A stretch of DNA of 57,365 nt from Gracilimonas sp964505215 (GTDB taxonomy: Bacteria; Bacteroidota; Rhodothermia; Balneolales; Balneolaceae): contig CAZDGU010000015.1 of assembly GCA_964505215.1 (NCBI GenBank), positions 1 through 57,365 on the forward strand, read 5' to 3'. Shown one piece after another: positions 41,459 through 50,724 of the stretch; within the stretch, counting starts at the first letter, position 1; each line of letters begins with the position of its first letter. Made by a program: the position numbers and the translations under genes. The notes under the pieces were generated by a model that was not told the DNA's origin, made no database searches, and worked only from the letters and a program-made list of their open reading frames with translations.

Positions 41459-43921
41459 ATGTTCAAAAATTATTTAAAAATAGCTGTAAGGAATCTGCTG
41501 AAAAATCGCATCTATTCCTTCATTAATATCATTGGCTTAGCCATTGGGCTGGCCACCTGTTTGTTAATTATGGTATATGTGCTGCACGAAACGAGCTATG
41601 ATCAATTTCATACAAACTCAGACCGGATTTTTCGAATTGTACAAACCATGGGTTCGGAAGATCGCAAAGATGAGCAAGCCAGCTCTCCCTTTCCGCTGGG
41701 GCCGGTATTAGAAGCTGAATTCCCGGATTATATTGAAGCATCTGCTCGTTTTTACAACATGCAGGAACCCAATCACACGTTCTTAAACCGAGAGGATAAT
41801 ATCTCCTTTCGGGAAGAAAATTTTTACTTCGTGGACTCCACTTTCTTTTCCATTTTTTCGGGAGAATTGATTCAGGGAAATCCCGATGAAGCGCTTAAAA
41901 ATCCGCTTTCGCTGGTAATCAGCCAACCGCTGGCTAAAAAATATTTTGGGGATGAAAACCCCATGGGCCAGACTTTAAGCTACAAAGGTATTCGCCCGAT
42001 GACCGTTACCGGCGTTATGAAACCATGGCCGAAACAGTCACATTTTCAGATTGACCTTATAGCCTCCTTTTCCGGTTTGAATGAAATTTACGCAAGCAGC
42101 CCCAATTACGACGAAAGTTGGTACTGGAATCCCGTCTGGACTTATATTAAGCTGAAGGAAGGCGTGAATCCGGAGCGCATAACTTCTCAATTTCCCGATA
42201 TTGCTGAAAAGTATTATTACACCTCACCCGGCTGGCCCGATGATGAATCGCTGGAATTAGCCCTTCAGCCCATTACTGATATTCACTTACATTCCAACCT
42301 TGATCAGGAAATGAGAGTGAACAGCTCTCAATCCTATATCTATATTTTACTGGCCGTTGCGGCATTCATTCTGATTATTGCCTGCATCAATTTCATGAAT
42401 TTATCTACCGCCCGTTCGCTGGAAAGAGGCCGTGAAGTGGGCATGAGAAAAGTATTGGGCGGTTATAGAAAACAGCTGTTTTATCAATTTATGGGCGAAT
42501 CGCTGCTGATGACTTTTGTGGCGGTAATTATTGGCGCACTGTTGGCCATTATTGCACTCCCGTATTTCAATGGGCTGACCGGCGAAGAGCTTTCTCTCCG
42601 TGTTTTTCATCCCGCTGTAATCAGCGCAGCGCTGGTTATTCTGACACTTTTGGTTGGAGTAGCCGCAGGTCTCTATCCCGCCTTATTTCTTTCCTCCTTC
42701 AAACCGGTGGAGGTACTTAAAGGAAATACCCAAAACAATAGGAGTGCCATTGTGTTCAGAAAGTCGTTAGTAACTTTTCAGTTTATTCTTTCGGCCATGC
42801 TGCTGGTAGGAACGGCTGTTATTTATCTGCAAATTCAGCACATCCAGCAAAAAGATTTGGGGTTTGATAAAAGGCACGTGGTTTTGCTGCCCACCAAACA
42901 AAACCTGATTGCCTGGGAATTTGAGCAGTTTAAACAACAAGCATTAACTCACTCCCAAATAGAAACGGTAGCCGGAATTGGAAAAATCCCCGGTTCCGAG
43001 TCGCAAGAATATTACCGGTTCACCCCGGTAAGCGCGGGAGCATCGGAAGACCGAATGAATTTAGGCCTTTTTGTTACACACGATTTCCTCAAAACTTTTG
43101 ATATAAAACTGGTAGCCGGACGGGATTTTTCCCGAGATTTTCCCGCCGATGCCAGCCAATCAGTGCTTATAAACCGAAGCATGCTCACCCAGCTAAAAGT
43201 GAATACACCGGAAGAAGCCATTGGAAAAACTATTAATTATTACACCGATAAAGGCGAGCGTGAGGTGTACAACGTGATTGGCGTGGTGGAAGATTTCAAC
43301 TACACATCTCTTAAAAAAGAAATTGAGCCGCTGGTTATCCGCTTAGTGGAAGATACAAGAAGCATATTGGGATCCGTTAAATATACGGCTGTTCGAATAG
43401 CTCCCGGCAGTGCAAAAACGACGCTGGCTCACTTAGAAAAAACCTGGAAAGATATAAACCATATAGACCCGTTTGAGTATCACTTTTTAGACCAGCGGCT
43501 GGATGAAGTTTACCAAGCAGAACAATCCATGAGCCAATTAGCGGCGTCTTTTTCGATCTTATGCATCATCATTGCATGCCTGGGCCTGTTGGGACTGGCT
43601 GCTTATTCTGCACAACTCAGAAAACAGGAAATTGGCATTCGTAAAAGTCTGGGAGCTTCGGTTACGAATATCATTTTCCTGCTATCAAAAGATTTTTTGG
43701 TGCTGGTGATTATCGCCAATATAATTGCCTGGCCGGTTAGCTACTTTCTGGGTTTGCAATGGTTGAGGAACTTTCCATATCGCTTTGAACTTTGGCCGAC
43801 ATTACTTATTGTTTTTATGGGAACTGCACTTATTACCATTATTATAACGCTGGCAACGGTTGGCTATCATTCCGTTAAATCTGCCCTTATAAATCCGGTA
43901 GAATCTATTCGCAATCAGTAA
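41459..43921 (+). CDS. MacB-like ABC transporter permease (double FtsX), second copy
   Basis: 820 residues with the same plan as the permease at 36442. The N-terminal helix is YSFINIIGLAIGLATCLLIMVYV. The periplasmic domain follows, then an FtsX unit (YIYILLAVAAFILIIACINFMNL, GREVGMRKVLGGYRKQLFYQ), a middle helix (LVTFQFILSAMLLVGTAVIY), a second periplasmic domain and a C-terminal FtsX unit (KQEIGIRKSLGASVTNIIF, helix DFLVLVIIANIIAWPVSYFL). Sequence similarity to the first permease is moderate, so the duplication is old. The 206-bp gap before it has a GGCAC half-element but no convincing complete sigma-54 promoter and no paired palindromes. Confidence 0.9.
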   Translation: MFKNYLKIAVRNLLKNRIYSFINIIGLAIGLATCLLIMVYVLHETSYDQFHTNSDRIFRIVQTMGSEDRKDEQASSPFPLGPVLEAEFPDYIEASARFYNMQEPNHTFLNREDNISFREENFYFVDSTFFSIFSGELIQGNPDEALKNPLSLVISQPLAKKYFGDENPMGQTLSYKGIRPMTVTGVMKPWPKQSHFQIDLIASFSGLNEIYASSPNYDESWYWNPVWTYIKLKEGVNPERITSQFPDIAEKYYYTSPGWPDDESLELALQPITDIHLHSNLDQEMRVNSSQSYIYILLAVAAFILIIACINFMNLSTARSLERGREVGMRKVLGGYRKQLFYQFMGESLLMTFVAVIIGALLAIIALPYFNGLTGEELSLRVFHPAVISAALVILTLLVGVAAGLYPALFLSSFKPVEVLKGNTQNNRSAIVFRKSLVTFQFILSAMLLVGTAVIYLQIQHIQQKDLGFDKRHVVLLPTKQNLIAWEFEQFKQQALTHSQIETVAGIGKIPGSESQEYYRFTPVSAGASEDRMNLGLFVTHDFLKTFDIKLVAGRDFSRDFPADASQSVLINRSMLTQLKVNTPEEAIGKTINYYTDKGEREVYNVIGVVEDFNYTSLKKEIEPLVIRLVEDTRSILGSVKYTAVRIAPGSAKTTLAHLEKTWKDINHIDPFEYHFLDQRLDEVYQAEQSMSQLAASFSILCIIIACLGLLGLAAYSAQLRKQEIGIRKSLGASVTNIIFLLSKDFLVLVIIANIIAWPVSYFLGLQWLRNFPYRFELWPTLLIVFMGTALITIIITLATVGYHSVKSALINPVESIRNQ

Positions 43922-44016
43922 TTTCACCGCTCAGCTATTGGCTTTAAATTTTTGTTTATTAAAACCGATTGCTTACCATAAAGGAACCTTAAAAGAACGA
44001 TAATCATTAGGTTGAC

Positions 44017-45348
44017 ATGAGCATGATTAAATACATATCGTTGTTTATTCTGAGCCTGTTGTGCTATGCTGTGCTCCCGGCCGACGCCTTTGCTCAAACC
44101 GATTCTTCGGCAACCTCGGTAACGGTCATTACGATCCGCGGTGCCATCAGCCCAACCACTACCAACTACATTCGCCGTGGACTTGAGCACGCTAATGAGC
44201 GGAATGATGAGGCCCTGATTATTGAATTAGACACCCCCGGCGGACTTCTCACCTCAACACAGGATATTGTGCAGGATATGTTGGCTTCAAAGCTTCCCAT
44301 TGCGGTTTATGTAACGCCTTCGGGTGGAAATGCCGGAAGTGCCGGAACCTTTATCACCCTGGCGGGCCACGTTGCAGCTATGGCGCCCACTACTACTATT
44401 GGAGCAGCTTCTCCGGTTAGCATGGGCGGACAGCAACAAGATTCTGTAATGCAGAAAAAGATTTTCAACTACTCCGAAAGTTTTATCGAAAATATTGCCA
44501 AAGAGCGTGGACGTAATACCGAGTGGGCAAAATCGGCCGTGCGTGACGGGGAAGCTCTTACCGAAACCGAAGCTCTGGAGCTGAATGTGATCGACTTTAT
44601 TTCTAAGGATTTAAACGAGCTGTTGCTGCAAATGGACGGACTGTCTTTTGAGAACGACACCTTAGTGACCGCCAAAGCAGAAGTGCATCGGCTGAAAGAA
44701 AGCTTTGCCGAGAAGTTTTTCAGCTTCATTATGCGCCCCGAAATTATGCTCATTTTAACTATGATTTCCATTTATGGCATTGTGGGAGAAGTCACCAATC
44801 CCGGAGCCATTGTACCGGGCGTAGCCGGCGTTATTGCACTCATTTTATTACTGTACGGCTCGGCAACCATGCCCATTAATGTGGCAGGTTTTATTCTCAT
44901 TGGTCTGGCCATTGTTTTATTTATAGTGGAAGCATTCACCCCAACATTTGGAATTTTAATTACCGGAGGCGCCGTGTCTTTCTTTTTAGGAGCATTAATG
45001 CTGTTTCAGGAATTTCCGAAAAATATGCAACTCGACTGGTACTGGCTGGTCCCTGCAACCATTTTAACCGTTATCTTTTTTGGGTGGATTGCCACATCAG
45101 GAATTAAGGCGCAATTTACCGGTCACAGAACCGGCTTGGAAGCCCTGATTGGCAAAAAGGCCAAAGTTATAGATACGGTAAGTCCCGATGGCGGACGCGT
45201 GCTTATTTCCGGCGAATACTGGAATGCCATTACTGAAGAACACGAAATTAAATCAAACAAATGGTGCGAAATTGTCCGTTTTAAAGGACTGACCGTAACC
45301 GTTAAACCCTACATTGAAAACAAGGAGAACGACCATGGAGTCAACTGA
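44017..45348 (+). CDS. NfeD-family membrane serine protease (long form)
   Basis: 443 residues. A Sec signal (IKYISLFILSLLCYAVLPADAFAQ) precedes a ClpP-class protease domain: VITIRGAISPTTTNYIRRGL, LIIELDTPGGLLTSTQDI, the nucleophile Ser in SGGNAGSAGTFITLAGH and the candidate Lys in QQQDSVMQKKIFNY. Four membrane helices (about 245-345) and an OB-fold domain (LIGKKAKVIDTVSPDGGRVL) complete the long NfeD form. Family members act with slipins on membrane protein quality control. Its last codons overlap the slipin gene (start 45335), confirming the usual NfeD-slipin pair. Confidence 0.93.
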   Translation: MSMIKYISLFILSLLCYAVLPADAFAQTDSSATSVTVITIRGAISPTTTNYIRRGLEHANERNDEALIIELDTPGGLLTSTQDIVQDMLASKLPIAVYVTPSGGNAGSAGTFITLAGHVAAMAPTTTIGAASPVSMGGQQQDSVMQKKIFNYSESFIENIAKERGRNTEWAKSAVRDGEALTETEALELNVIDFISKDLNELLLQMDGLSFENDTLVTAKAEVHRLKESFAEKFFSFIMRPEIMLILTMISIYGIVGEVTNPGAIVPGVAGVIALILLLYGSATMPINVAGFILIGLAIVLFIVEAFTPTFGILITGGAVSFFLGALMLFQEFPKNMQLDWYWLVPATILTVIFFGWIATSGIKAQFTGHRTGLEALIGKKAKVIDTVSPDGGRVLISGEYWNAITEEHEIKSNKWCEIVRFKGLTVTVKPYIENKENDHGVN

Positions 45349-46147
45349 GATTTTTTCCGGATACATTACTTGGCTGATAACGCTGGTGGTATTTATTGTA
45401 CTGCTTGCCCCGCAAATTTTTAAAATCATGCGTGAATATGAGCGTGGAGTTGTATTCAGGCTTGGTAAATTTCAAAGCGTAAAAGGCCCCGGACTTATTG
45501 TACTCATCCCCTTTATCGATAAAATTGAGCGGGTTGATTTGCGCGTGCTTACCATTAATGTGGACCGCCAGGAAGTGATTACCAAAGACAACGTTACCGT
45601 AAATGTAGATGCCATTACCTTTTTCCGTGTGGTTGATGCTGAGGCCGCCGTTATTCAGGTAGAGCGCTACATTCACGCCACTTCTATGTTGGCCCAAACC
45701 ACGCTGCGAAGTATAATCGGGCAGGTTGAGCTGGATGAATTACTGGCAAATCGCGAAAAAATCAACAAACAAATTCAGCAAAATATTGACGTTCAAACCG
45801 ATCCGTGGGGCATTAAAGTAGTTTCGGTTGAAGTGCGAGATGTCGTTCTCCCCGAAAACATGAAGCGTGCTATGGCCCGTCAGGCTGAAACCGAGCGTGA
45901 TCGCCGTGCGAAGGTTATTAATGCGGAAGGTGAACATCAGGCAGCTGCCCGTTTAGTAGATGCTGCTAAAATGATTGAAACAGCACCGGCTGCCCTACAG
46001 CTCCGATTCCTGCAAACCATGTCAGACATCAGCGAAGAGAATGCCACCTTTGCATTTGTTCCGCTGCCCATGGATTTCCTGGAAGCTTTCAAGAAAATGA
46101 AGCCTACCGACCAAATACAGAAATCAGATTCTGATGGAGATAAATAA
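45335..46147 (+). CDS. slipin-type SPFH/band 7 membrane protein
   Basis: 270 residues from ATG 45335, chosen because AAGGAG sits eight bases upstream; an earlier ATG at 45314 has none. One N-terminal membrane helix (TWLITLVVFIVLLAPQIF) leads into the SPFH domain: REYERGVVFRLGKFQSVKGPGLIVLIPFIDKIERVDLR, then DNVTVNVDAITFFRV, and a helical tail (AMARQAETERDRRAKVINAEGEHQAAARLVDAA) that forms oligomeric cages. It overlaps nfeD by 14 bases. Slipins organise membrane patches and are substrates or partners of NfeD. Confidence 0.93.
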   Translation: MESTEIFSGYITWLITLVVFIVLLAPQIFKIMREYERGVVFRLGKFQSVKGPGLIVLIPFIDKIERVDLRVLTINVDRQEVITKDNVTVNVDAITFFRVVDAEAAVIQVERYIHATSMLAQTTLRSIIGQVELDELLANREKINKQIQQNIDVQTDPWGIKVVSVEVRDVVLPENMKRAMARQAETERDRRAKVINAEGEHQAAARLVDAAKMIETAPAALQLRFLQTMSDISEENATFAFVPLPMDFLEAFKKMKPTDQIQKSDSDGDK

Positions 46148-46169
46148 GTTGTTTAATATTCTTCTGATT

Positions 46170-46742
46170 ATGAGAAAACTGTTCATTTTATTCCTGCTTC
46201 CCGCCGTTTTGCTTTCTTGTGCTTCATCCGAAAAAAAAGATGAGAGCACGGAAGCTGAAAGGTCGGTATTACAGACGCAAGATAATGCGCTGGAGCTGGT
46301 TGATATGCGCCTGTACGAAGATGGAAGCCTTAAAATTAATGGAACTTCCCTTTCGCAGTCAGCCTTAACCGGCCACTTGAATGCGTTAGCCATCAATCAG
46401 GAAACCAAAGTCAGAGTTTCTTCCTCAAACCAAGTGCCTACCGGATTGGTACACCGCCTTACCAAGGAGTTTGCCATTCGGAAGGTAGCGCATGTTGAGT
46501 TTAACATGATGCCGCCGGCAGAATTTGAGGAATATGACCAACATCGTACAACCATTGATGTTCTGCAGAACAGGCGCATTATGCTAAACGGAACGCCGTT
46601 GTACATTGCTGATCTACCTACGGCATTAGAAAGTAAAGTTCAACAAGAGGATTTTACTCCTATAGTTTGGGTAAGCGATGGTGCAGTTACAGGCGATGTG
46701 TTTGACGTGCAAAAAATAATTCACAGAGCTGTCAGGCTTTAA
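46170..46742 (+). CDS. lipoprotein with ExbD/TolR-like periplasmic repeats
   Basis: 190 residues from ATG 46170. An earlier in-frame ATG at 46134 adds non-signal residues overlapping the slipin end. Lipoprotein signal MRKLFILFLLPAVLLSC. The mature part seems to contain two copies of a strand-helix pattern like the ExbD periplasmic domain: VDMRLYEDGSLKINGTSLSQ with KVRVSSSNQVPTGLVHRLTK, then IDVLQNRRIMLNGTPLYIAD with PIVWVSDGAVTGDVFDVQKI. There is no ExbD transmembrane helix. The family assignment is by pattern only. It is third in the nfeD-slipin unit and followed by a terminator. Confidence 0.6.
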   Translation: MRKLFILFLLPAVLLSCASSEKKDESTEAERSVLQTQDNALELVDMRLYEDGSLKINGTSLSQSALTGHLNALAINQETKVRVSSSNQVPTGLVHRLTKEFAIRKVAHVEFNMMPPAEFEEYDQHRTTIDVLQNRRIMLNGTPLYIADLPTALESKVQQEDFTPIVWVSDGAVTGDVFDVQKIIHRAVRL

Positions 46743-46768
46743 GAAATTACTCTTTTCTTTACATTTTT

Positions 46769-46797
46769 AAAGCCCGGTTTTTAAATCGGGCTTTTTT
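46769..46797 (+). terminator. Rho-independent terminator after the NfeD operon
   Basis: AAGCCCG (46770-46776) and CGGGCTT (46787-46793) form a perfect stem with a ten-base AT-rich loop, followed by T6. It ends the nfeD-slipin-lipoprotein unit. Confidence 0.88.
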
Positions 46798-46937
46798 ATT
46801 TGAAGAACGTTTCGCAAAGCCTTCACACAAAATAAATGCACATCGTACTATAAAACAGCCGTGATTTACGCTTTATCCCTCCCTTAGATTTGTTAGATTT
46901 GGACATCAACAATTACCAAAAAAATAGATACATCACC

Positions 46938-48635
46938 ATGGGGCGCTATAAACTTTTTTTGCTTACTATTTTTTCTTTCCTGATATACTCCGGAACCGTT
47001 TTTGGATTTCAGGAAGATCAGCCACAGCCACGCGAAAGCAACCTGTTAGCCAATCCACAGCGAACCGTACACACCTTTTTGCACTGGCAGCAGCCGGGAC
47101 ATCAACGGCCCGATTTCGTAATACAAACCATGAAGCTGGCCAAAGGCAGCGATCAGAAAAAAGAAGAGCTGGCTGCTCAACTGCTAAAAGTGCTGGACGC
47201 ACGCGGTTTACTGATTGATTACGAAGAAATACCGGCCAATCCCAATTATACCGACAGCCTTTCAGGCGTTTCGCAGTACATATTATTTCAGGAATTACCC
47301 GAAGTATTCCTCTCTAAAACGGATCAAAACGAATGGGTTTTTTCGGAAACAACCGTCAAAAGCATTCCTGATATTTATTCATCCACCTTTTCGGGCTGGG
47401 TTACTCTTATTGTTGATAACCTACCCGATTGGGCTCACCGGGAATGGATTGGCATTGCCATTTGGCAATACATTGCTGTTTTTGCCTGGATATTTCTGGG
47501 ACTGATTCTACTGCAAATATTTGTTTTCTTTTTGGATAATTATGTGCGAAAAATGGCTCGGAAAACCTCTTTTTCCTGGGATGATACATTGGTAGATGGA
47601 GTGGAAAAACCAGCAGGCTACATTTTTCTAACCGGCTTTTATTATCTCACTTATTCCAATTTACAGTTTTCAGTCAGCATCAGTCACTTTCTGGCAATTA
47701 CGCTCGAAATCGCGTTTTCAATCACCATAATTTGGCTCATCTATAATCTCGCTGATGTTTTTTCAAAGTATTTAGGTGAAATTACCAAAACAGCTGACAG
47801 TGCGATTGACGATCAGCTCATTCCGCTTATTAGAAAAACCCTGCGCTTTTTTATTGTGATTATGGGAATTATAGCCGTTCTGCAAAACAACGGATATAAC
47901 GTAGCCTCACTGATAGCCGGACTCGGAATTGGTGGTTTGGCCGTGGCATTAGCCGCCCGCGAAACGCTGGCAAATTTTTTCGGTTCACTTACTATTTTTA
48001 TGGATCAGCCTTTTAAAGTGGGCGACTGGATTAAAACCGGAGATATAGAAGGAACGGTGGAAGAGGTTGGATTCCGTTCAACCCGCATTCGCACATTTTA
48101 CAACTCGCTGGTTACCGTTCCCAACTCCAACATTGCCAATACGGATGTGGACAATCTGGGGTTAAGAAAATATCGCCGGCTGCGAACCATGCTTAATCTC
48201 ACTTATTCCACTTCTCCGGAGCAAATGGAGGCTTTTGTGGAAGGGATTAAAGCTATTGTAAAAGCCAATAAGCACTTCCGCCAAGACTTTTACGAAATCC
48301 ATTTCAACGCATTTGGTCCGCATTCTTTAGATGTGTTGGTATATGTATTTTTTGATGTACCGGATTATAGCACCGAAATGCAGCAGCGCCATAACTTTCT
48401 GCTCGAAATTCTGAAACTATCCAAAGAAGTGGGGGTTGAATTTGCTTTCCCAACGCAAACTTTACACATGGATAGTTTTTACAAAGACGAGCCCCGGCAG
48501 GTTGGCGCTAAACGAAGCGAAGAGGAATTAGCTGCCGCTGTATATCGCTACGGGCCAAATGGTGAACACAACAGCGCCGAAGGCACCCGTATTTACAAAG
48601 ACGGCAAAGAGGTTGATTTTGGAGCCAATAAATAG
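46938..48635 (+). CDS. MscS-family mechanosensitive ion channel with periplasmic N-domain
   Basis: 565 residues from ATG 46938 (MGRYKLFLLTIFSFLIYSGT, a signal peptide). An N-terminal periplasmic domain of about 150 residues precedes three or four membrane helices (IWQYIAVFAWIFLGLILLQIFVFFL, YIFLTGFYYLTYSN, FLAITLEIAFSITIIWLIYNL, ALRFFIVIMGIIAVL-type segment). The pore helix GYNVASLIAGLGIGGLAVALAA follows, with the Ala/Gly spacing of MscS, then the beta domain (LFGSLTIFMDQPFKVGDWI-type, here NFFGSLTIFMDQPFKVGDWI) and the vestibule. It releases osmolytes on hypo-osmotic shock. It stands alone between terminators. Confidence 0.9.
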   Translation: MGRYKLFLLTIFSFLIYSGTVFGFQEDQPQPRESNLLANPQRTVHTFLHWQQPGHQRPDFVIQTMKLAKGSDQKKEELAAQLLKVLDARGLLIDYEEIPANPNYTDSLSGVSQYILFQELPEVFLSKTDQNEWVFSETTVKSIPDIYSSTFSGWVTLIVDNLPDWAHREWIGIAIWQYIAVFAWIFLGLILLQIFVFFLDNYVRKMARKTSFSWDDTLVDGVEKPAGYIFLTGFYYLTYSNLQFSVSISHFLAITLEIAFSITIIWLIYNLADVFSKYLGEITKTADSAIDDQLIPLIRKTLRFFIVIMGIIAVLQNNGYNVASLIAGLGIGGLAVALAARETLANFFGSLTIFMDQPFKVGDWIKTGDIEGTVEEVGFRSTRIRTFYNSLVTVPNSNIANTDVDNLGLRKYRRLRTMLNLTYSTSPEQMEAFVEGIKAIVKANKHFRQDFYEIHFNAFGPHSLDVLVYVFFDVPDYSTEMQQRHNFLLEILKLSKEVGVEFAFPTQTLHMDSFYKDEPRQVGAKRSEEELAAAVYRYGPNGEHNSAEGTRIYKDGKEVDFGANK

Positions 48636-48678
48636 AAAAAGCATCCAATATCTTTTTAATTAAAATGGAGTGATTATC

Positions 48679-49170
48679 ATGTTTACAGAGAAAGAACTTG
48701 AATACCTGAACCATTGTGTTGAATTAGCCGAAAAGGCACTTGAAGCAGGCGACGAGCCCTTCGGTTCTATTCTTGTATCGGCAGATGGAGAAGTGCTATT
48801 CGAAGATCATAATCACGTAGTATCTACGGGCGACCGCACACGCCACCCCGAATTCGAAATTGCACGATGGGCGGCCGAAAATCTAACATCTGAAGAGCGC
48901 GCATCTGCCACTGTTTATACTTCAGGCGAGCATTGTCCCATGTGTGCAGCCGCGCATAGCTGGGTGGGCTTAGGGCGTATTGTGTATGCAAGTTCATCCA
49001 AGCAGTTAGCCGGCTGGCTGGCAGACTTTGGCGTTTCGCCCTCTCCGGTGCGTCCGTTACCTATTCAGGAAATTGCGCCTCAAATTTCGGTAGAAGGCCC
49101 GGTTCCTGAACTTGCTGAGCAGGTACGTCAGCTTCATTATCAGTTTCACAGCACTTCTGAAAAGAAATAG
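48679..49170 (+). CDS. cytidine/deoxycytidylate-type nucleoside deaminase
   Basis: 163 residues from ATG 48679, with GGAG eight bases upstream. Zinc-dependent deaminase fold: the zinc His and catalytic Glu are in TRHPEFEIARWAAENL (HPE in place of the usual HAE), and the two zinc Cys in GEHCPMCAAAHSWVGLGRIVY. N-terminal FTEKELEYLNHCVELAEKAL and GDEPFGSILV match the guanine/tRNA-adenosine-type deaminase branch. The substrate is uncertain: guanine, cytosine or another base. Monocistronic, with a terminator after it. Confidence 0.85.
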   Translation: MFTEKELEYLNHCVELAEKALEAGDEPFGSILVSADGEVLFEDHNHVVSTGDRTRHPEFEIARWAAENLTSEERASATVYTSGEHCPMCAAAHSWVGLGRIVYASSSKQLAGWLADFGVSPSPVRPLPIQEIAPQISVEGPVPELAEQVRQLHYQFHSTSEKK

Positions 49171-49195
49171 GGGAAATTTTAAAATCACCCCATAA

Positions 49196-49224
49196 AAAAA
49201 GCCGACTCCAACGAGCCGGCTTTT
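49196..49224. terminator. bidirectional terminator between deaminase and bacilliredoxin genes
   Basis: AAAAAGCCG (49196-49204) pairs with CGGCTTTT (49217-49224), giving an A-tract/T-tract hairpin between convergent genes, usable from both strands. Confidence 0.8.
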
Positions 49225-49280
49225 AATATAATCTCTGCTGTATAATTACAGATTTTTGCAGTTAGCGAAAGCTGCTAACT

Positions 49281-49724
49281 TCACTCCGCTTTTTCTTTTC
49301 CAAAAGCTTCGAACACCATTTTTAAATCGGCAGCTACTTCATCTTTTGTGCGGCCTTCAATTCGGTGGCGGGGAATCATAGCCTTAATTTCTCCGTCCAC
49401 AAAATAGGCGAATGAAGGAGAAGAAGGCGGATACTCGCTGAAGTAATCGCGTGCGTGGGCGGTTGCTTCTTTATCCTGACCTGCAAAAACGGTAACCATG
49501 TGGTCAGGCTTGGTTTCCGACTGTTCAAGGGCTATTCCAAGTCCCGGACGGGCATTTCCTGCGGCGCATCCGCATACCGAGTTAATAGCCAGCAGCATCG
49601 TTCCTTTATATTCTTTCATGGCGCGATCTACATCCTTGGGTGTTTTCAGTTCTTCAACACCGAACTTTGTCAATTCTTCTCTCATCCAAGAAGTATCGGG
49701 GCCCATTCCAAATCCAAATTGCAT
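49281..49724 (-). CDS. BrxA/BrxB-family bacilliredoxin
   Basis: 147 residues from ATG 49724 (MQFGFGMGPDTSWMREELTK). An upstream in-frame ATG at 49766 adds residues not seen in the family. The thioredoxin-like fold has the CGC active site in AINSVCGCAAGNARPG, diagnostic for YphP/YqiW bacilliredoxins (DUF1094). In Firmicutes these remove bacillithiol from proteins. The C-terminal MIPRHRIEGRTKDEVAADL is family-typical. It lies beside a superoxide dismutase gene on the same strand, in an oxidative-stress context. Confidence 0.93.
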   Translation of the reverse strand: MQFGFGMGPDTSWMREELTKFGVEELKTPKDVDRAMKEYKGTMLLAINSVCGCAAGNARPGLGIALEQSETKPDHMVTVFAGQDKEATAHARDYFSEYPPSSPSFAYFVDGEIKAMIPRHRIEGRTKDEVAADLKMVFEAFGKEKAE

Positions 49725-49898
49725 AATAATCTCTTTTGTGTGTTTAGTAGTTTTTGGTAGACTCAAAAATACAAAAATTTTCTGCCAAAATAAGAAAGGC
49801 TTCCATCTCTGTAAAAATGGAAGCCTTGCTTTATATGCTATTGTTTTGAGGCTGATTTTTATTGATTACACACAGCCTGTAAAACAAATTTCTTAACC

Positions 49899-50507
49899 TT
49901 ACTTAGCAGCTTTATAATACTCAGCTACTTTATCCCAGTTTACTACGTTCCAGAAAGCTGAAACATAATCCGGACGGCGGTTTTGATAGTTTAGGTAATA
50001 CGCGTGTTCCCAAACATCAATTCCTAAAATAGGTGTCAGTCCTTCCATATATGGGCTGTCCTGATTTGGAGTAGAATGCACTTTCAGCTCTCCGTCTTTA
50101 TCAACAGATAACCAAGCCCAGCCGGAACCAAAACGTGTGCCTGCTGCTGCAGCAAATTCTTCTTTAAATTTATCTAAGCTGCCAAATTTCTTATCAATGG
50201 CATCTGCTAATTCGTCTTCAGGGCTTCCGCCTCCATTTGGAGAAAGGATAGTCCAGAATAAATTGTGATTAGCATAACCGCCACCATTATTAATTACAGC
50301 CTGTTTTTTGTCTGCAGGCACTTCATCAATTCGGCGTAATACTTCTTCAACATCAAGGTCTGCAAAATCGTGACCTTCTAACGCAGCGTTTAATTTGTTT
50401 GTATAACCTTGGTGATGTTTGGTGTGATGGATTTCCATCGTACGCGCATCAATATTTGGTTCTAATGCGTCGTAATCGTATGGTAAATCCGGTAGTGAAT
50501 AAGCCAT
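49899..50507 (-). CDS. sodA: superoxide dismutase (Fe/Mn)
   Basis: 202 residues. It converts superoxide to O2 and H2O2. Metal ligands are visible: His in TMEIHHTKHHQGY (first), His in GGYANHNLFWTIL (second), and Asp and His in GIDVWEHAYYLNYQNRRPDY. LPDLPYDYDALEPNIDARTMEIHH is the classic N terminus. The metal (Fe, Mn or either) cannot be settled by eye. There is no signal peptide, so it is cytosolic. It is divergent from the SthA-like gene, with about 217 bp between. Confidence 0.95.
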   Translation of the reverse strand: MAYSLPDLPYDYDALEPNIDARTMEIHHTKHHQGYTNKLNAALEGHDFADLDVEEVLRRIDEVPADKKQAVINNGGGYANHNLFWTILSPNGGGSPEDELADAIDKKFGSLDKFKEEFAAAAGTRFGSGWAWLSVDKDGELKVHSTPNQDSPYMEGLTPILGIDVWEHAYYLNYQNRRPDYVSAFWNVVNWDKVAEYYKAAK

Positions 50508-50724
50508 TATTTTCTCCAGTTAATTCGAATTAAAATTTGGCGCTTACAACTTGGGCGCCTGTCATTTATCAGTCCTAAACATAAGCAATACAGCATTAAA
50601 ATTCGTTCCCAAGCTATCTAAACAATCTATCTTTTAGATTTGTTAACACTATCAATAAATGTATCTCTGAATTCCTCTTAAAATTGATTTATCTTTAAGG
50701 CTCACTTTTTCACTCATCATACTT

